NCBI GenBank assembly: GCA_013001595.1
Contig: JABDMH010000010.1
Coordinates: forward strand, 1-48,320
Direction of reading: 5' to 3'
Length of the DNA stretch: 48,320 nt
From: Saprospiraceae bacterium
GTDB taxonomy: Bacteria; Bacteroidota; Bacteroidia; Chitinophagales; Saprospiraceae
Of the stretch, positions 17,080 to 25,320 are shown piece after piece. The stretch's first letter is position 1. The number at the start of each line of letters is the position of its first letter. Below the pieces are notes generated by a model that was not told the origin of the DNA, did no database searches, and saw only the letters and a program-made list of their open reading frames with translations. The translations under genes were made by a program, and so were the position numbers.

Positions 17080-18339
17080 CTACAGACGGGTATTCACGAT
17101 ATTATTATAGATGGATCCGAAAGTGTAGCTTACGCCAAATTCGGTACCGAAACGAAAATTCGTGGCGGCTTGCCGCTGGGCTAGTAGTAGTTCTTCGAGC
17201 GAAATATCCTGTGCTGGGAGCGATCGCTGATCATTAATCAATTCGAAATCACTACCGAGCCGAATAGAGAGTCCCTTCGATACTCGAAAGGATAAATAGC
17301 CTTCAAATTCAATTCTATTTTGACTCAAGTCGTGCCAATAGTGTGATCCTTCAAGCTGTGCATATAGTGTACCCCAAGGTTGCTTAAATCTGGCGGTCAT
17401 TACCAAACTCTGGTTGTACAAATGTTCCTGTAGTTTTTGAAAAATGGTTTCTTCAATATAGTCACGAAAAATATGACTCACACGATACGATATCGTCACT
17501 TCCCTTTGATGCACTTCGGTATAAGGATATATGCTGTATTCGAAAGCTGGTGCAAATCTTGTAGACAAATTTAGGTTTGAAAAGGTACTTTCGGATAGAG
17601 ATAGAAAAGCTCCCGCAGACCAGTGATCATCTATACTACGCACAGCACTGCTCCCAAGATAATTACGTCGGACGTTGCTAGTTATGGTGCTCTTTTCATC
17701 CCCTTCGCTGCTTTCAAAGCGATTCGTGTCATTCCGTCCATACAACGTATTTCTTATACGCCATTTTTCGGAGATTCGGTTAATCTGTATACGTCCCCAT
17801 ATACGAGTTTTTTCGGATACGGTCTCAAAATCAAATGAACCTCCTCCATCAATGGCAAACACCCAATTGTTCCACGGATCTTCCAGTTCGACAGTCTCAA
17901 CCTGACGGTCTTCAACTGCTTTGTTTTTCACCTTAAGATCAAGATCATCTATGAGTCCAGTCTGGCTCCAGTACGGCATTAGACCTTTCTCAATTGTGTT
18001 ACTTAACTTATTTTGTCGGGCAGCTCTGGCCGTATTAGGGGCTTCGACTGAAGTGCGTTGCAGAGACATCCCTTCGAAAAGACCTTTGCCGATGAAATCG
18101 AAGGTGTAATTGTAACCGTTAGAGCCACTAGGTTGACGTGTAGCGAGCACGTGTACATCTGCATTAGCAGGATCTCTGAGGTAGTTTATATACGAAATAT
18201 TGGTACGTAGGACGTTTAAATCGCAGTATGAACAGTCCAAATACACGTTCAGATCTGTCTTTTCTGTAAGTGGTTGTGAGACACCTAAGAAATGAAAAGA
18301 AAGAAAAATAAATACCGATAACTTGGTCAAATGACCCAT
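17080..18339 (-). CDS. Predicted outer-membrane beta-barrel protein of unknown function
   Basis: A 419-aa exported protein from the ATG at 18339, which gives a clean signal peptide (MGHLTKLSVFIFLSFHFLGVS). An in-frame ATG at 18372 would add 11 residues. The mature N-terminus has a compact motif DCSYCDLNVLRTNI with two close Cys and then NYLRDPANADVHVLAT, which looks like a small periplasmic domain. From about residue 150 the sequence alternates polar and aromatic residues in amphipathic strands (RIWGRIQINRIS, WRIRNTLYG, LYAQLEGSHYW, EFGVSYTFG), as expected for a barrel. The last residues do not end in a typical aromatic. I do not recognise a named family and assign no substrate. It stands alone, with divergent genes on its 5' side. 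Confidence 0.7.
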   Translation of the reverse strand: MGHLTKLSVFIFLSFHFLGVSQPLTEKTDLNVYLDCSYCDLNVLRTNISYINYLRDPANADVHVLATRQPSGSNGYNYTFDFIGKGLFEGMSLQRTSVEAPNTARAARQNKLSNTIEKGLMPYWSQTGLIDDLDLKVKNKAVEDRQVETVELEDPWNNWVFAIDGGGSFDFETVSEKTRIWGRIQINRISEKWRIRNTLYGRNDTNRFESSEGDEKSTITSNVRRNYLGSSAVRSIDDHWSAGAFLSLSESTFSNLNLSTRFAPAFEYSIYPYTEVHQREVTISYRVSHIFRDYIEETIFQKLQEHLYNQSLVMTARFKQPWGTLYAQLEGSHYWHDLSQNRIEFEGYLSFRVSKGLSIRLGSDFELINDQRSLPAQDISLEELLLAQRQAATNFRFGTEFGVSYTFGSIYNNIVNTRL

Positions 18340-18544
18340 ATGTCCGATTTCAGTTTTTAGAAGAAGTTGCAAAGATCCATTTTTTACGGAAGAGGCGCCA
18401 CCCTCTGGAGTCTTTAACAGATTGATAAGAGAAATGGTTTTTTCGTGTTCCGGTATACCTAAACTCCCATCCTCACAAGAATCTCACCATTTCTCCAATC
18501 TCACCTGTTTACATTAACTTGCGAGATAAATCATTATTGTAAAA

Positions 18545-19069
18545 ATGGGGAAAAAGTTGCTATGGATTATGACCATCTCGATGTTGGTAGGCGGTGTCAC
18601 TTATTTTGCGGTAGATAAAATGCTCACGAATAGAAGGATCGATGAGTTGGTTGAAAGAGAACGTGTTCATTGTGAGGAAAAGCAGCTCGCTGTACAAAGG
18701 GCTAGTGTGCAAGATTTTGCTGGCCAGCTAATGACTCTGGTGGCAGCACAGTCTTCCAATGATATCTGGGATGAGGATTATAGGGAAGTAAGCAAGTATT
18801 TTCAGGAGATCACACAACGTACAAAGATTGTTAAGCTATTGTTCATCAATGATTTGGGTGTGGTAGAGGCCAGTAACCGCCGATCTGAAGTGGGAGACAA
18901 TGTGTCGAAGCAATATGATTCTCAGATGTTATCGACAGAGAAATTGATTCAATTTTCTGATGCACCTTCCGAGGAGATTGTGACCTTACGATTTGAGGAT
19001 GAGGAAGCATTCATAGGCCATTTGGTCATGCATTATCGCAACGAATCTGTGGGCGTTAGTCCGCATTAG
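18545..19069 (+). CDS. Single-pass membrane protein with a Cache/PAS-like sensor domain, unknown function
   Basis: A 174-aa protein. An N-terminal membrane segment (LLWIMTISMLVGGVTYFAV, about 4-22) is followed by a short coiled helix (RRIDELVERERVHCEEKQ) and a soluble alpha/beta domain with KIVKLLFINDLGVVEASNRR (about 99) and a late LRFEDEEAFIGHLVM strand. The order TM-helix-sensor resembles the extracytoplasmic Cache/PAS part of a chemoreceptor or histidine kinase, but no signalling output domain follows. The frame ends cleanly, so it looks complete rather than truncated. Its 3' end overlaps the convergent methyltransferase gene by 4 bp. The function call is tentative. Confidence 0.65.
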   Translation: MGKKLLWIMTISMLVGGVTYFAVDKMLTNRRIDELVERERVHCEEKQLAVQRASVQDFAGQLMTLVAAQSSNDIWDEDYREVSKYFQEITQRTKIVKLLFINDLGVVEASNRRSEVGDNVSKQYDSQMLSTEKLIQFSDAPSEEIVTLRFEDEEAFIGHLVMHYRNESVGVSPH

Positions 19070-19812
19070 TTTTGACCGATTTGGAGAAATAACGGAAATT
19101 CAACGGTCAGGCTGTTTTCCGATGCCAATATTGAGTCGATCCGATCCATAATCCATTTTACTGGATTCTTTTCGCCATTTGTTTCCTTGTACTTCTGTAC
19201 ACTAGACCAAGTATTTATGTAGCCCTCCAAGTGCCTCAAGGTCCAAGTCAATTGCAGGCGATATTGAAACTTTCTTACGTTTGAAAAATCGAAAGGGATG
19301 TCTGCATATTTGGAATCAACATGACTTCTTTCTGGAGCCCAATACGGACCTATTACATCACGATAGAACTCATCTATAATTGCGTCAATACTGGGACTAA
19401 TTCGTAATATACCATAGGTCCATACGGCGATGCTCCCACCTGGACGAAGCACCCTCTTTGCTTCCATATTGAAGGCCAAATGATCAAACCAATGTAATGC
19501 TTGTCCCACCGTGATTAGATCGAAGCTCGCATCATCGAATGCTGTCTTTTCGGCTCGCCCCTGTACATAGTGAATATTAGACAACGTCGGAGACTGTAGC
19601 AATTGATGCCTGCTTATATCGGTGGCACAAACCGATTGAAAGTGCTTAGCCATCTCTACTGCTACCTGACCATTACCAGTGGCGCAGTCCCAACAACACT
19701 TCCTGCCACTTGTGAAGGACAAAACATCATGGTATAATGCTGATGGATATGAAGGTCTGAAGGTTTTGTAATGGCGAGAATGTCTGGAAAACAGATCAAT
19801 AGGATCTCTCAC
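19066..19812 (-). CDS. Class I SAM-dependent methyltransferase
   Basis: A 248-aa cytoplasmic methyltransferase of the Methyltransf_11 type. Motif I is CWDCATGNGQVAVEMA (about 40-55), with Cys-Ala instead of the usual Gly-Cys/Gly. The acidic end of strand 2 is CATDIS, and motif II/III DLITVGQALHWFD (about 97) and VLRPGGSIAVW (about 119) follow. The HWFD after motif II is typical of trans-aconitate-like methyltransferases. The acceptor is unknown. The gene lies 21 bp downstream of the PorT-like gene on the same strand and may be co-transcribed with it. Confidence 0.85.
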   Translation of the reverse strand: MRDPIDLFSRHSRHYKTFRPSYPSALYHDVLSFTSGRKCCWDCATGNGQVAVEMAKHFQSVCATDISRHQLLQSPTLSNIHYVQGRAEKTAFDDASFDLITVGQALHWFDHLAFNMEAKRVLRPGGSIAVWTYGILRISPSIDAIIDEFYRDVIGPYWAPERSHVDSKYADIPFDFSNVRKFQYRLQLTWTLRHLEGYINTWSSVQKYKETNGEKNPVKWIMDRIDSILASENSLTVEFPLFLQIGQN

Positions 19813-19833
19813 TGCAATCGATTTTACTATGCA

Positions 19834-20421
19834 TTAAAAGCTGTATAATACACCAAGGGAGAACTGATAAGTACGATTTCGGAGTGCATTACTTGCTGAT
19901 GGATTAATCTCGATATCAGATAGGCCAATTAGGATCCTAGCATCTCCGATCAGGGAGACTCTCGAGATGATGCGATAGTCAAATCCCACACCGCCGATAA
20001 AATTTAAGACAAAGGACTTGTTTTGATCGGTAAAGTCGACATCATTTACCTTGGCATCGAGTAGAAATGAAGGTGCAAGCCCCGCGGCCAGCTTAGGTCG
20101 AAATGCCTGAATAGGCAGTCCAAAGAGCGAATTATACATGATCGGGAACTGCATATATCGATAGGATATCGTCGAAGTGGAAACTTCGTAGCCTTCTTCA
20201 GCGTATATAGCCTCAATTGATAGCGCCGAAGCGGGACCAAGAAGATAAGTTGCTTGAATTCCACCGGCCAATCCGCTAACTCGATCAGCTTCCTCAAGAT
20301 TTACATTGGATAAATTGACCCCCAATCTAGGACCAAGGGAGAGCCTACCCTTTTGCTGTGCCAATAGTGAGACATTGGTCCAGATCAGCATAAACAAACA
20401 GATACATCGAAGGTGGTTCAT
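19834..20421 (-). CDS. PorT-family outer-membrane beta-barrel protein
   Basis: A 195-aa outer-membrane protein with a signal peptide (CICLFMLIWTNVSLLAQQ). The barrel starts with LGPRLGVNLSNVN, a hallmark of Bacteroidota PorT-like proteins. Amphipathic strands follow (SALSIEAIYAEEGYEV, YRYMQFPIMYNSLFG, FIGGVGFDYRI), and the chain ends YQFSLGVLYSF with a terminal Phe, the usual barrel-assembly signal. The size fits an eight-stranded barrel. Function in this family is mostly unknown. It is followed after 21 bp by the methyltransferase gene. Confidence 0.85.
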   Translation of the reverse strand: MNHLRCICLFMLIWTNVSLLAQQKGRLSLGPRLGVNLSNVNLEEADRVSGLAGGIQATYLLGPASALSIEAIYAEEGYEVSTSTISYRYMQFPIMYNSLFGLPIQAFRPKLAAGLAPSFLLDAKVNDVDFTDQNKSFVLNFIGGVGFDYRIISRVSLIGDARILIGLSDIEINPSASNALRNRTYQFSLGVLYSF

Positions 20422-20516
20422 CAGTACGGGCTTGCATTTAGCAACTTGCTGAGATCAGCTTCAGAAGCCAAAGATAGCGATTGTCGACCAGCGATACGTT
20501 TGCGAGAACTCATTAA

Positions 20517-21863
20517 TCAAGCTTCTAATATGATACTTTTTCCTTGCTCAAGATCAAAACAGACAATGGTATGGTCATTGTCGACGTACCAACGATTAGA
20601 TTCCAGTTCATTTATAGAACCCACCAATTCAAGATCGACCTTTTTATCACCTACAGACAGGACCGGATGATTGCATAGATATGGTAGTCGAACGGTGAAC
20701 TTCTTAGTAGCAAAGGAAGCTGTAAATACTGCATTTTTATCTTGAGTTACCTGAACCTCGGTGTGTTCCTTTGCGGCCCAATAACGGGCTATTTCGCTCA
20801 ATTTCATCCACGTGAGGTGGTCATATCTCTGGTGAAGCCGGTCTACCACCGTCTTAAAGATGTTGAATCCCAGCTCCTCGCCATTGTAGTAGATACCGGG
20901 CCAATGACACACCATAATCGCTGGCTCACCGGATTCTATGACCTCCACCATTCTTCCCTTGCTTAGGTCGGGCGTAATGAATTTATCTGGATCTCCCGGT
21001 GTAAGTCCATCCCAACCTCCAAACCAGTCGCCTGTACAACCGATGATATGTACCGAACAACTTGCATCCTTGGTTCCCAGGTCTTTGGCGTGAAAGATCT
21101 CTGGCTGGACACTTTTACCGGGTTCGGTGTAAAGATTCCGAAAGAAATGTGCGATTTGACCCCCGTAGACTTCTTTGACCGCATACTGTGTCCCCTTCGC
21201 TAAGTTTGGAATGTTTCTGGTAGCAAAGCCTCCCGGAGTAGTTACACCATCACAATGTAGTCCCGCATCTTTCAGGATCTGTAATGAGTAGGCAATGTAC
21301 TCACCCAGCTCGTCTGCACTTTTTTCTTGGCTCCATTCCCAGTTTTCCATAAATGCTGGCGTAGCTTGGGGAAACGGAAGACCTGTCTTCGTATCAATGA
21401 CCCGGGTATGACTGATCATTTCTGAATGTATATCCCAATTGGGCTGAGCTAAATCCCGGATGATGGCGATGCTATCATCGAGTTCTTTTTTTGTCCATCC
21501 CGGAATAAACCGATTTAGCCAGCCGGTGCAGGCGGGATAAGGAACCATACTGTACTTGCCTTTGACACCATGTGCGTCACACCATTCGAGAAACTTCAAT
21601 ACAAAGGAGTCAGGGATCTCTTGGGGCAAACTACGCCAATCTTGCTTGTAGCGATCAGGAAAAACTTCTTGAAATTGTGGAATGCCATAGTATGCCAGAT
21701 TTACCAGGGCTGTACTATCGTCAATGATGAAACTGACGGGCACTCGATTTAGCGGATTGAGAAATTCCACCGCATCTTTTTTTCCCTTTTTCACCAATGC
21801 TGAGCTAGTGAGCAATCCGGCTGCTGAAAGGCTGGTCTTTTTTACAAACGATCTTCTTTCCAT
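20517..21863 (-). CDS. Tat-exported protein of polysaccharide-deacetylase-like fold
   Basis: A 448-aa exported protein. The N-terminus MERRSFVKKTSLSAAG carries a twin-arginine motif (RRSFVKK) and a short hydrophobic segment, so export of a folded, possibly metal-binding protein is likely. FIIDDS (about 45) resembles the acidic motif 1 of NodB-type deacetylases, and WDIHSEMISHTRV (about 150) offers a His pair as in motif 2. CHWPG (about 338) supplies another conserved-looking His. The C-terminal 70 residues look like a separate beta domain. The deacetylase-superfamily call is by pattern only. The protein is too diverged for a substrate, and a family-wide unknown remains possible. Confidence 0.6.
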   Translation of the reverse strand: MERRSFVKKTSLSAAGLLTSSALVKKGKKDAVEFLNPLNRVPVSFIIDDSTALVNLAYYGIPQFQEVFPDRYKQDWRSLPQEIPDSFVLKFLEWCDAHGVKGKYSMVPYPACTGWLNRFIPGWTKKELDDSIAIIRDLAQPNWDIHSEMISHTRVIDTKTGLPFPQATPAFMENWEWSQEKSADELGEYIAYSLQILKDAGLHCDGVTTPGGFATRNIPNLAKGTQYAVKEVYGGQIAHFFRNLYTEPGKSVQPEIFHAKDLGTKDASCSVHIIGCTGDWFGGWDGLTPGDPDKFITPDLSKGRMVEVIESGEPAIMVCHWPGIYYNGEELGFNIFKTVVDRLHQRYDHLTWMKLSEIARYWAAKEHTEVQVTQDKNAVFTASFATKKFTVRLPYLCNHPVLSVGDKKVDLELVGSINELESNRWYVDNDHTIVCFDLEQGKSIILEA

Positions 21864-21997
21864 AATGTATCATATTCTATCTCAATATACATAGAGCAGA
21901 CGATAGAGTGTTTAGGATCTCGTTGTTTTGTGAGGTCCTCAGACAATTCAATAATGGCAAGATAGTTACAGATGAGTGATTGGAAGCTTGGATTGTC

Positions 21998-22005
21998 TAC
22001 TTTTG
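21998..22005 (+). promoter_or_regulatory. Candidate Bacteroidota promoter -7 box, very close to the start codon
   Basis: TACTTTTG matches TAnnTTTG exactly and ends only 4 bp before the ATG at 22010. If it is used, the transcript of the Smr gene would begin at or next to its start codon. A TTG at 21980-21982 is the only nearby -33 candidate, with short spacing. Confidence 0.35.
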
Positions 22006-22009
22006 CATC

Positions 22010-22261
22010 ATGGCAAAGTTGAAACTGGATCTACATGATATCTACAATAAGGGATACATGATAGATCATGCACTGGAGGAGATCATCGATGAGGCCTTAG
22101 AGAAGAGAATCAAGGAGGTCGAGATCATTCCAGGTAAGGGAAGTGGGCAGCTCAAAAAGAAGGTCCTCCGTTTTTTGCAGCGACCGGACATCAAGTGTAA
22201 GTACCACAGACTTGTGAAAGATCAAAAGAACTATGGTCGATTGTTTGTTCGCTTTGAGTAG
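22010..22261 (+). CDS. Smr-domain protein
   Basis: A small 83-aa protein that is essentially one Smr domain, the nuclease/nucleic-acid-binding module named after the MutS2 C-terminus. LDLHDIY at the N-terminus is the DLH motif, and EIIPGKGSGQLKKKV (about 39-53) is the glycine-rich HGxG-like motif, here with Gly-Lys-Gly-Ser-Gly and Pro in place of His. FVRFE closes the last strand. The start at 22010 is preferred over an in-frame ATG at 21980 because the domain begins at once after it. Stand-alone Smr proteins act on DNA or RNA, but the substrate of this one is not evident. It is flanked by - strand genes. Confidence 0.8.
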   Translation: MAKLKLDLHDIYNKGYMIDHALEEIIDEALEKRIKEVEIIPGKGSGQLKKKVLRFLQRPDIKCKYHRLVKDQKNYGRLFVRFE

Positions 22262-22272
22262 GATGAAGCGTA

Positions 22273-24126
22273 CTAACGTTTAATGAGTTTTAACATTTTC
22301 GCTTGATTCTTACGCATTACTTTCAACATATAGACACCTGGTTGTAGAGCTGAAATGTTGATGCGGATCGATGAGGTTTCTTCCCAAATTTTCTTGCCAT
22401 CTAACTGATAAAGACTTATGCTTGCGGGTCCGTTTTGAAGGCTACTCCTTATGAATACATCCGTTGTAGCAGGATTTGGGAAAATTGAAACATCTGAATC
22501 TTCTGTTAGCACCCTATGATCAGATACACTGCTTTCACATTCTACGAACCTAAAAGCACGATCAAGGAAGTCACATTTTTCACGGCGTATGCCGCAATTG
22601 GATCCATCTGACTCAGCATTGATTTCGAGGTAGCAATCGTCGATGGCTTCATAGGTAGGCCAAGAACTGAGGTTTCCTCCGTTGGGATTGCCTGTATAGG
22701 CAAAATTCGTCCAGTATTCCAACACATCTGCTTGCACAACTTGGTCTGCTTCCGTGAATAAAGGACCTATTGCAATGGGCGAATTCTCCCAATTATTAAA
22801 AATATAGAACAATTCAATCCCGTGGTAGGCTCCAAACACACGTAGGGGACCAGCCTGTTTGTGACTGAAGAAATATCGAAATACGGGAGCATCTTGGTTC
22901 TGACTGATGCATCGAGCAATTCTCCTGGTAGTCGCAGTAAACTGGACATCCGATAGAAACTGTATGTAGGAATTTCTGGTTTCCTCAGGTGTATCACCAA
23001 TCGGGTATAGACGGAGGGCTTCCTCTTCTAAGTCACTTGGAATTACAGTTTTGATCAGCGTTCTTAAAACTGCAGGACCCACAATGGGCGGGGCAGACCT
23101 ACTTACCTCATCTGCATTGGAGCCAATGATCAAAGGTACTTGGTTGAAATTTCCGGATTGGATAATGCTCAGCGGAGCGTCAGGAAATAAGTGGCCATCG
23201 ACCACAGGCTTCCATTTTGAAGATACAATTCCACCACTGAGGGGGCTCTCGAGTGATGCTACCAGCTGCTCTACCGGCAGAGATCTCATGATGTCAATCT
23301 TATCCCGGTTTGATCCCGTTGGTGCGAATGTATGCACGAAATCTATGCCCTGATTGCTAGCTTCTGCATAGTCGGCCAGATTTGCTGATGCGCTCTGTAT
23401 GCAGGCTCTGCTGAATAGGCCCTTCGCTTCGGGTGTGACTAGTAGATTGCCTACGTTTACACCACCTGCACTTTCACCAAAAATCATAGTTCGGCCACTG
23501 TCCCCACCAAATTGGCGAATGTTCTGCTTTATCCATTGCAGTGCTAGGAGATGATCCGTTACGGCATAATTACCCGAAGTTCCGGAGTTTTCTTCTTCTA
23601 GGCCGGGGTGCACCAGATACCCCAATGCACCCAATCGATACTGAATGGTGACAACTACCACTTTACCACGTTCACTCAGGTTCTTACTATCATACAGTTG
23701 AGTACCCGTTACGATTTCCCGGATCGATCCTTGCTGATTACCCCCACCATGGATAAAGACCATCACTGGCAGCGCTTCATCGGTGATGGTGTGTGTCCAA
23801 ATATTGAGGTACAGGCAATCCTCATCGCCTTCGAAGGTTGATGTAGTGTCTCCTTGTGTGAATGATTTCTGTGGGCATTTGGGCTTAAGTGTTTGGGTCG
23901 TTAGCACGTTTGACCAGGCAGCTGGTGGGATTGATTTTTTCCACCGCAAGCTGTCCACAGGGGGGGAAGCATACGGAATGCCTAGGAACTCGGTCACCGC
24001 ACCATTGGCTTGACCTTCAACTATTCCATATTGCGTTTCGACTTGCAGTTGCGCCAAGGCTGGTCTCGCAAGCGATACCAAAGTCAAAGTGATCAACAAT
24101 AACCAGTGAGATGTCATATTTTTCAT
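22273..24126 (-). CDS. Type-B carboxylesterase with type IX secretion C-terminal tail
   Basis: A secreted serine esterase, 617 aa from the ATG at 24126. That start gives the signal peptide MKNMTSHWLLLITLTLVSL. An upstream in-frame ATG at 24147 would put charged and Cys residues in front. FIHGGGNQQG is the oxyanion loop (about 124), and GESAGG carries the nucleophile Ser near residue 219. SNADEVS and AYHGIELFYIF supply the Glu and His regions of the cholinesterase-type triad. The last 75 residues hold a typical type IX sorting domain: VSIFPNPATTDVFI, LYQLDGKKIW and LQPGVYMLKV. It should therefore be delivered through the outer membrane. Substrate unknown; acyl esters on polysaccharides or lipids are possible. 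Confidence 0.9.
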   Translation of the reverse strand: MKNMTSHWLLLITLTLVSLARPALAQLQVETQYGIVEGQANGAVTEFLGIPYASPPVDSLRWKKSIPPAAWSNVLTTQTLKPKCPQKSFTQGDTTSTFEGDEDCLYLNIWTHTITDEALPVMVFIHGGGNQQGSIREIVTGTQLYDSKNLSERGKVVVVTIQYRLGALGYLVHPGLEEENSGTSGNYAVTDHLLALQWIKQNIRQFGGDSGRTMIFGESAGGVNVGNLLVTPEAKGLFSRACIQSASANLADYAEASNQGIDFVHTFAPTGSNRDKIDIMRSLPVEQLVASLESPLSGGIVSSKWKPVVDGHLFPDAPLSIIQSGNFNQVPLIIGSNADEVSRSAPPIVGPAVLRTLIKTVIPSDLEEEALRLYPIGDTPEETRNSYIQFLSDVQFTATTRRIARCISQNQDAPVFRYFFSHKQAGPLRVFGAYHGIELFYIFNNWENSPIAIGPLFTEADQVVQADVLEYWTNFAYTGNPNGGNLSSWPTYEAIDDCYLEINAESDGSNCGIRREKCDFLDRAFRFVECESSVSDHRVLTEDSDVSIFPNPATTDVFIRSSLQNGPASISLYQLDGKKIWEETSSIRINISALQPGVYMLKVMRKNQAKMLKLIKR

Positions 24127-24285
24127 TGGACAGCAGAATGCAGTCAAGGTTTAATGTGGAGTCCACCGCAAAAAATCACCATATGCAATATAGTCTCGTT
24201 TTGTGGAGATGGCACTTCCCGGAGTGCGTTCAATGTTGCAAATCAGTAACCAAATACAAGGGATCAAAAGGCATTCCAATCTTTG

Positions 24286-25254
24286 TCAATTGGTCAGTAT
24301 AATTTTACCTATGTGAGTGCTCTCCTCCATCAGGGCATGAGCAAATCGCGCTTCTGCCAGCGGAAAAGTCTGATGGATCACCGGCGAGAATAGTCCTTGA
24401 TCGATCCAGGGCCATACTTTTTCCTGCACTTTTTGGGTTAATATGGCTTTGAAATCATGACTTCTGCTTCGGAGCGTGCTACCGGTTATAAGGACGCGTT
24501 TTCTCATCATGGTAAAAATATCAAGCTTACCAAATCGTCCTTCCATGACATTGATCGAAACCATTCGGCCATTCGTTTTCAAAAGCCTGACATGCTTCTC
24601 GAAATAAGGTCCACCAATCATGTCTAATACAACATCTACACTATCTCTACCTAGCATCTCTTCAAAATCGTTTTCGCGATAATTGATGCATTGGACTGCA
24701 CCCAGTCTTTCACAGGCCTGGCATTTTTCTTTGCTTCCTGCAGTGGCCAATACATGTGCTCCTTGAGCCTTGGCAAGTTGAACGGCAGTCGTTCCAATAC
24801 CACTGCTACCTCCGTGGACAAGAAATGTTTCACCATTCGACAAGCCTCCCAAATCAAATACATTGTGGATTACTGTAAATACGGTTTCGGGCAAACCTGC
24901 GGCTTCTATGAATGTAAAACCCTTGGGTATGGGAAGACAGTGTGCAGCATTTGCAACTGAATATTCTGCATAACCTCCACCTGAAACTAGGGCGCAGACT
25001 TGATCTCCAATTTTCCAGGTTTTCACCTGATTGCCCAATGCTTCGATGATGCCTGCTACCTCTAAACCAGGGATGTCTTGAGGAGAACCGGGAGGTGCTG
25101 GGTATTTTCCTTGACGCTGCAAAATGTCTGGTCTATTCACACCAGCTGCCTTGACCCTGATCAACACCTCATTGGATGCAGGATTTGGTTGGGATCTTTC
25201 TGCTAGTTCCAACGCCTCAGGAGGGCCCGATTTTTTGACGACGATTGCTTTCAC
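24286..25254 (-). CDS. Zinc-independent quinone oxidoreductase (PIG3/zeta-crystallin type MDR)
   Basis: A 322-aa medium-chain dehydrogenase/reductase that would reduce quinones or enones with NADPH. The N-terminus MKAIVVKKSGPPEAL is typical, as are VKAAGVNRPDILQRQG (about 34-49) and GLEVAGII. The nucleotide-binding motif is VHGGSSGIGTTAVQLAKA (about 145-162). The structural zinc ligands of alcohol dehydrogenases are absent. PGSPQDIPGLE and the Asn-Arg-Pro-Asp pattern point to the PIG3-like subgroup. It is the last gene of a - strand run and starts 66 bp after the phosphotriesterase-family gene; a shared transcript is possible but not certain. Confidence 0.9.
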   Translation of the reverse strand: MKAIVVKKSGPPEALELAERSQPNPASNEVLIRVKAAGVNRPDILQRQGKYPAPPGSPQDIPGLEVAGIIEALGNQVKTWKIGDQVCALVSGGGYAEYSVANAAHCLPIPKGFTFIEAAGLPETVFTVIHNVFDLGGLSNGETFLVHGGSSGIGTTAVQLAKAQGAHVLATAGSKEKCQACERLGAVQCINYRENDFEEMLGRDSVDVVLDMIGGPYFEKHVRLLKTNGRMVSINVMEGRFGKLDIFTMMRKRVLITGSTLRSRSHDFKAILTQKVQEKVWPWIDQGLFSPVIHQTFPLAEARFAHALMEESTHIGKIILTN

Positions 25255-25320
25255 TAGCTCACCTACTTTTTAGGATGGATTAATGATAGAGAAGATATGA
25301 GAAGTAGTCAAATACTAAAG

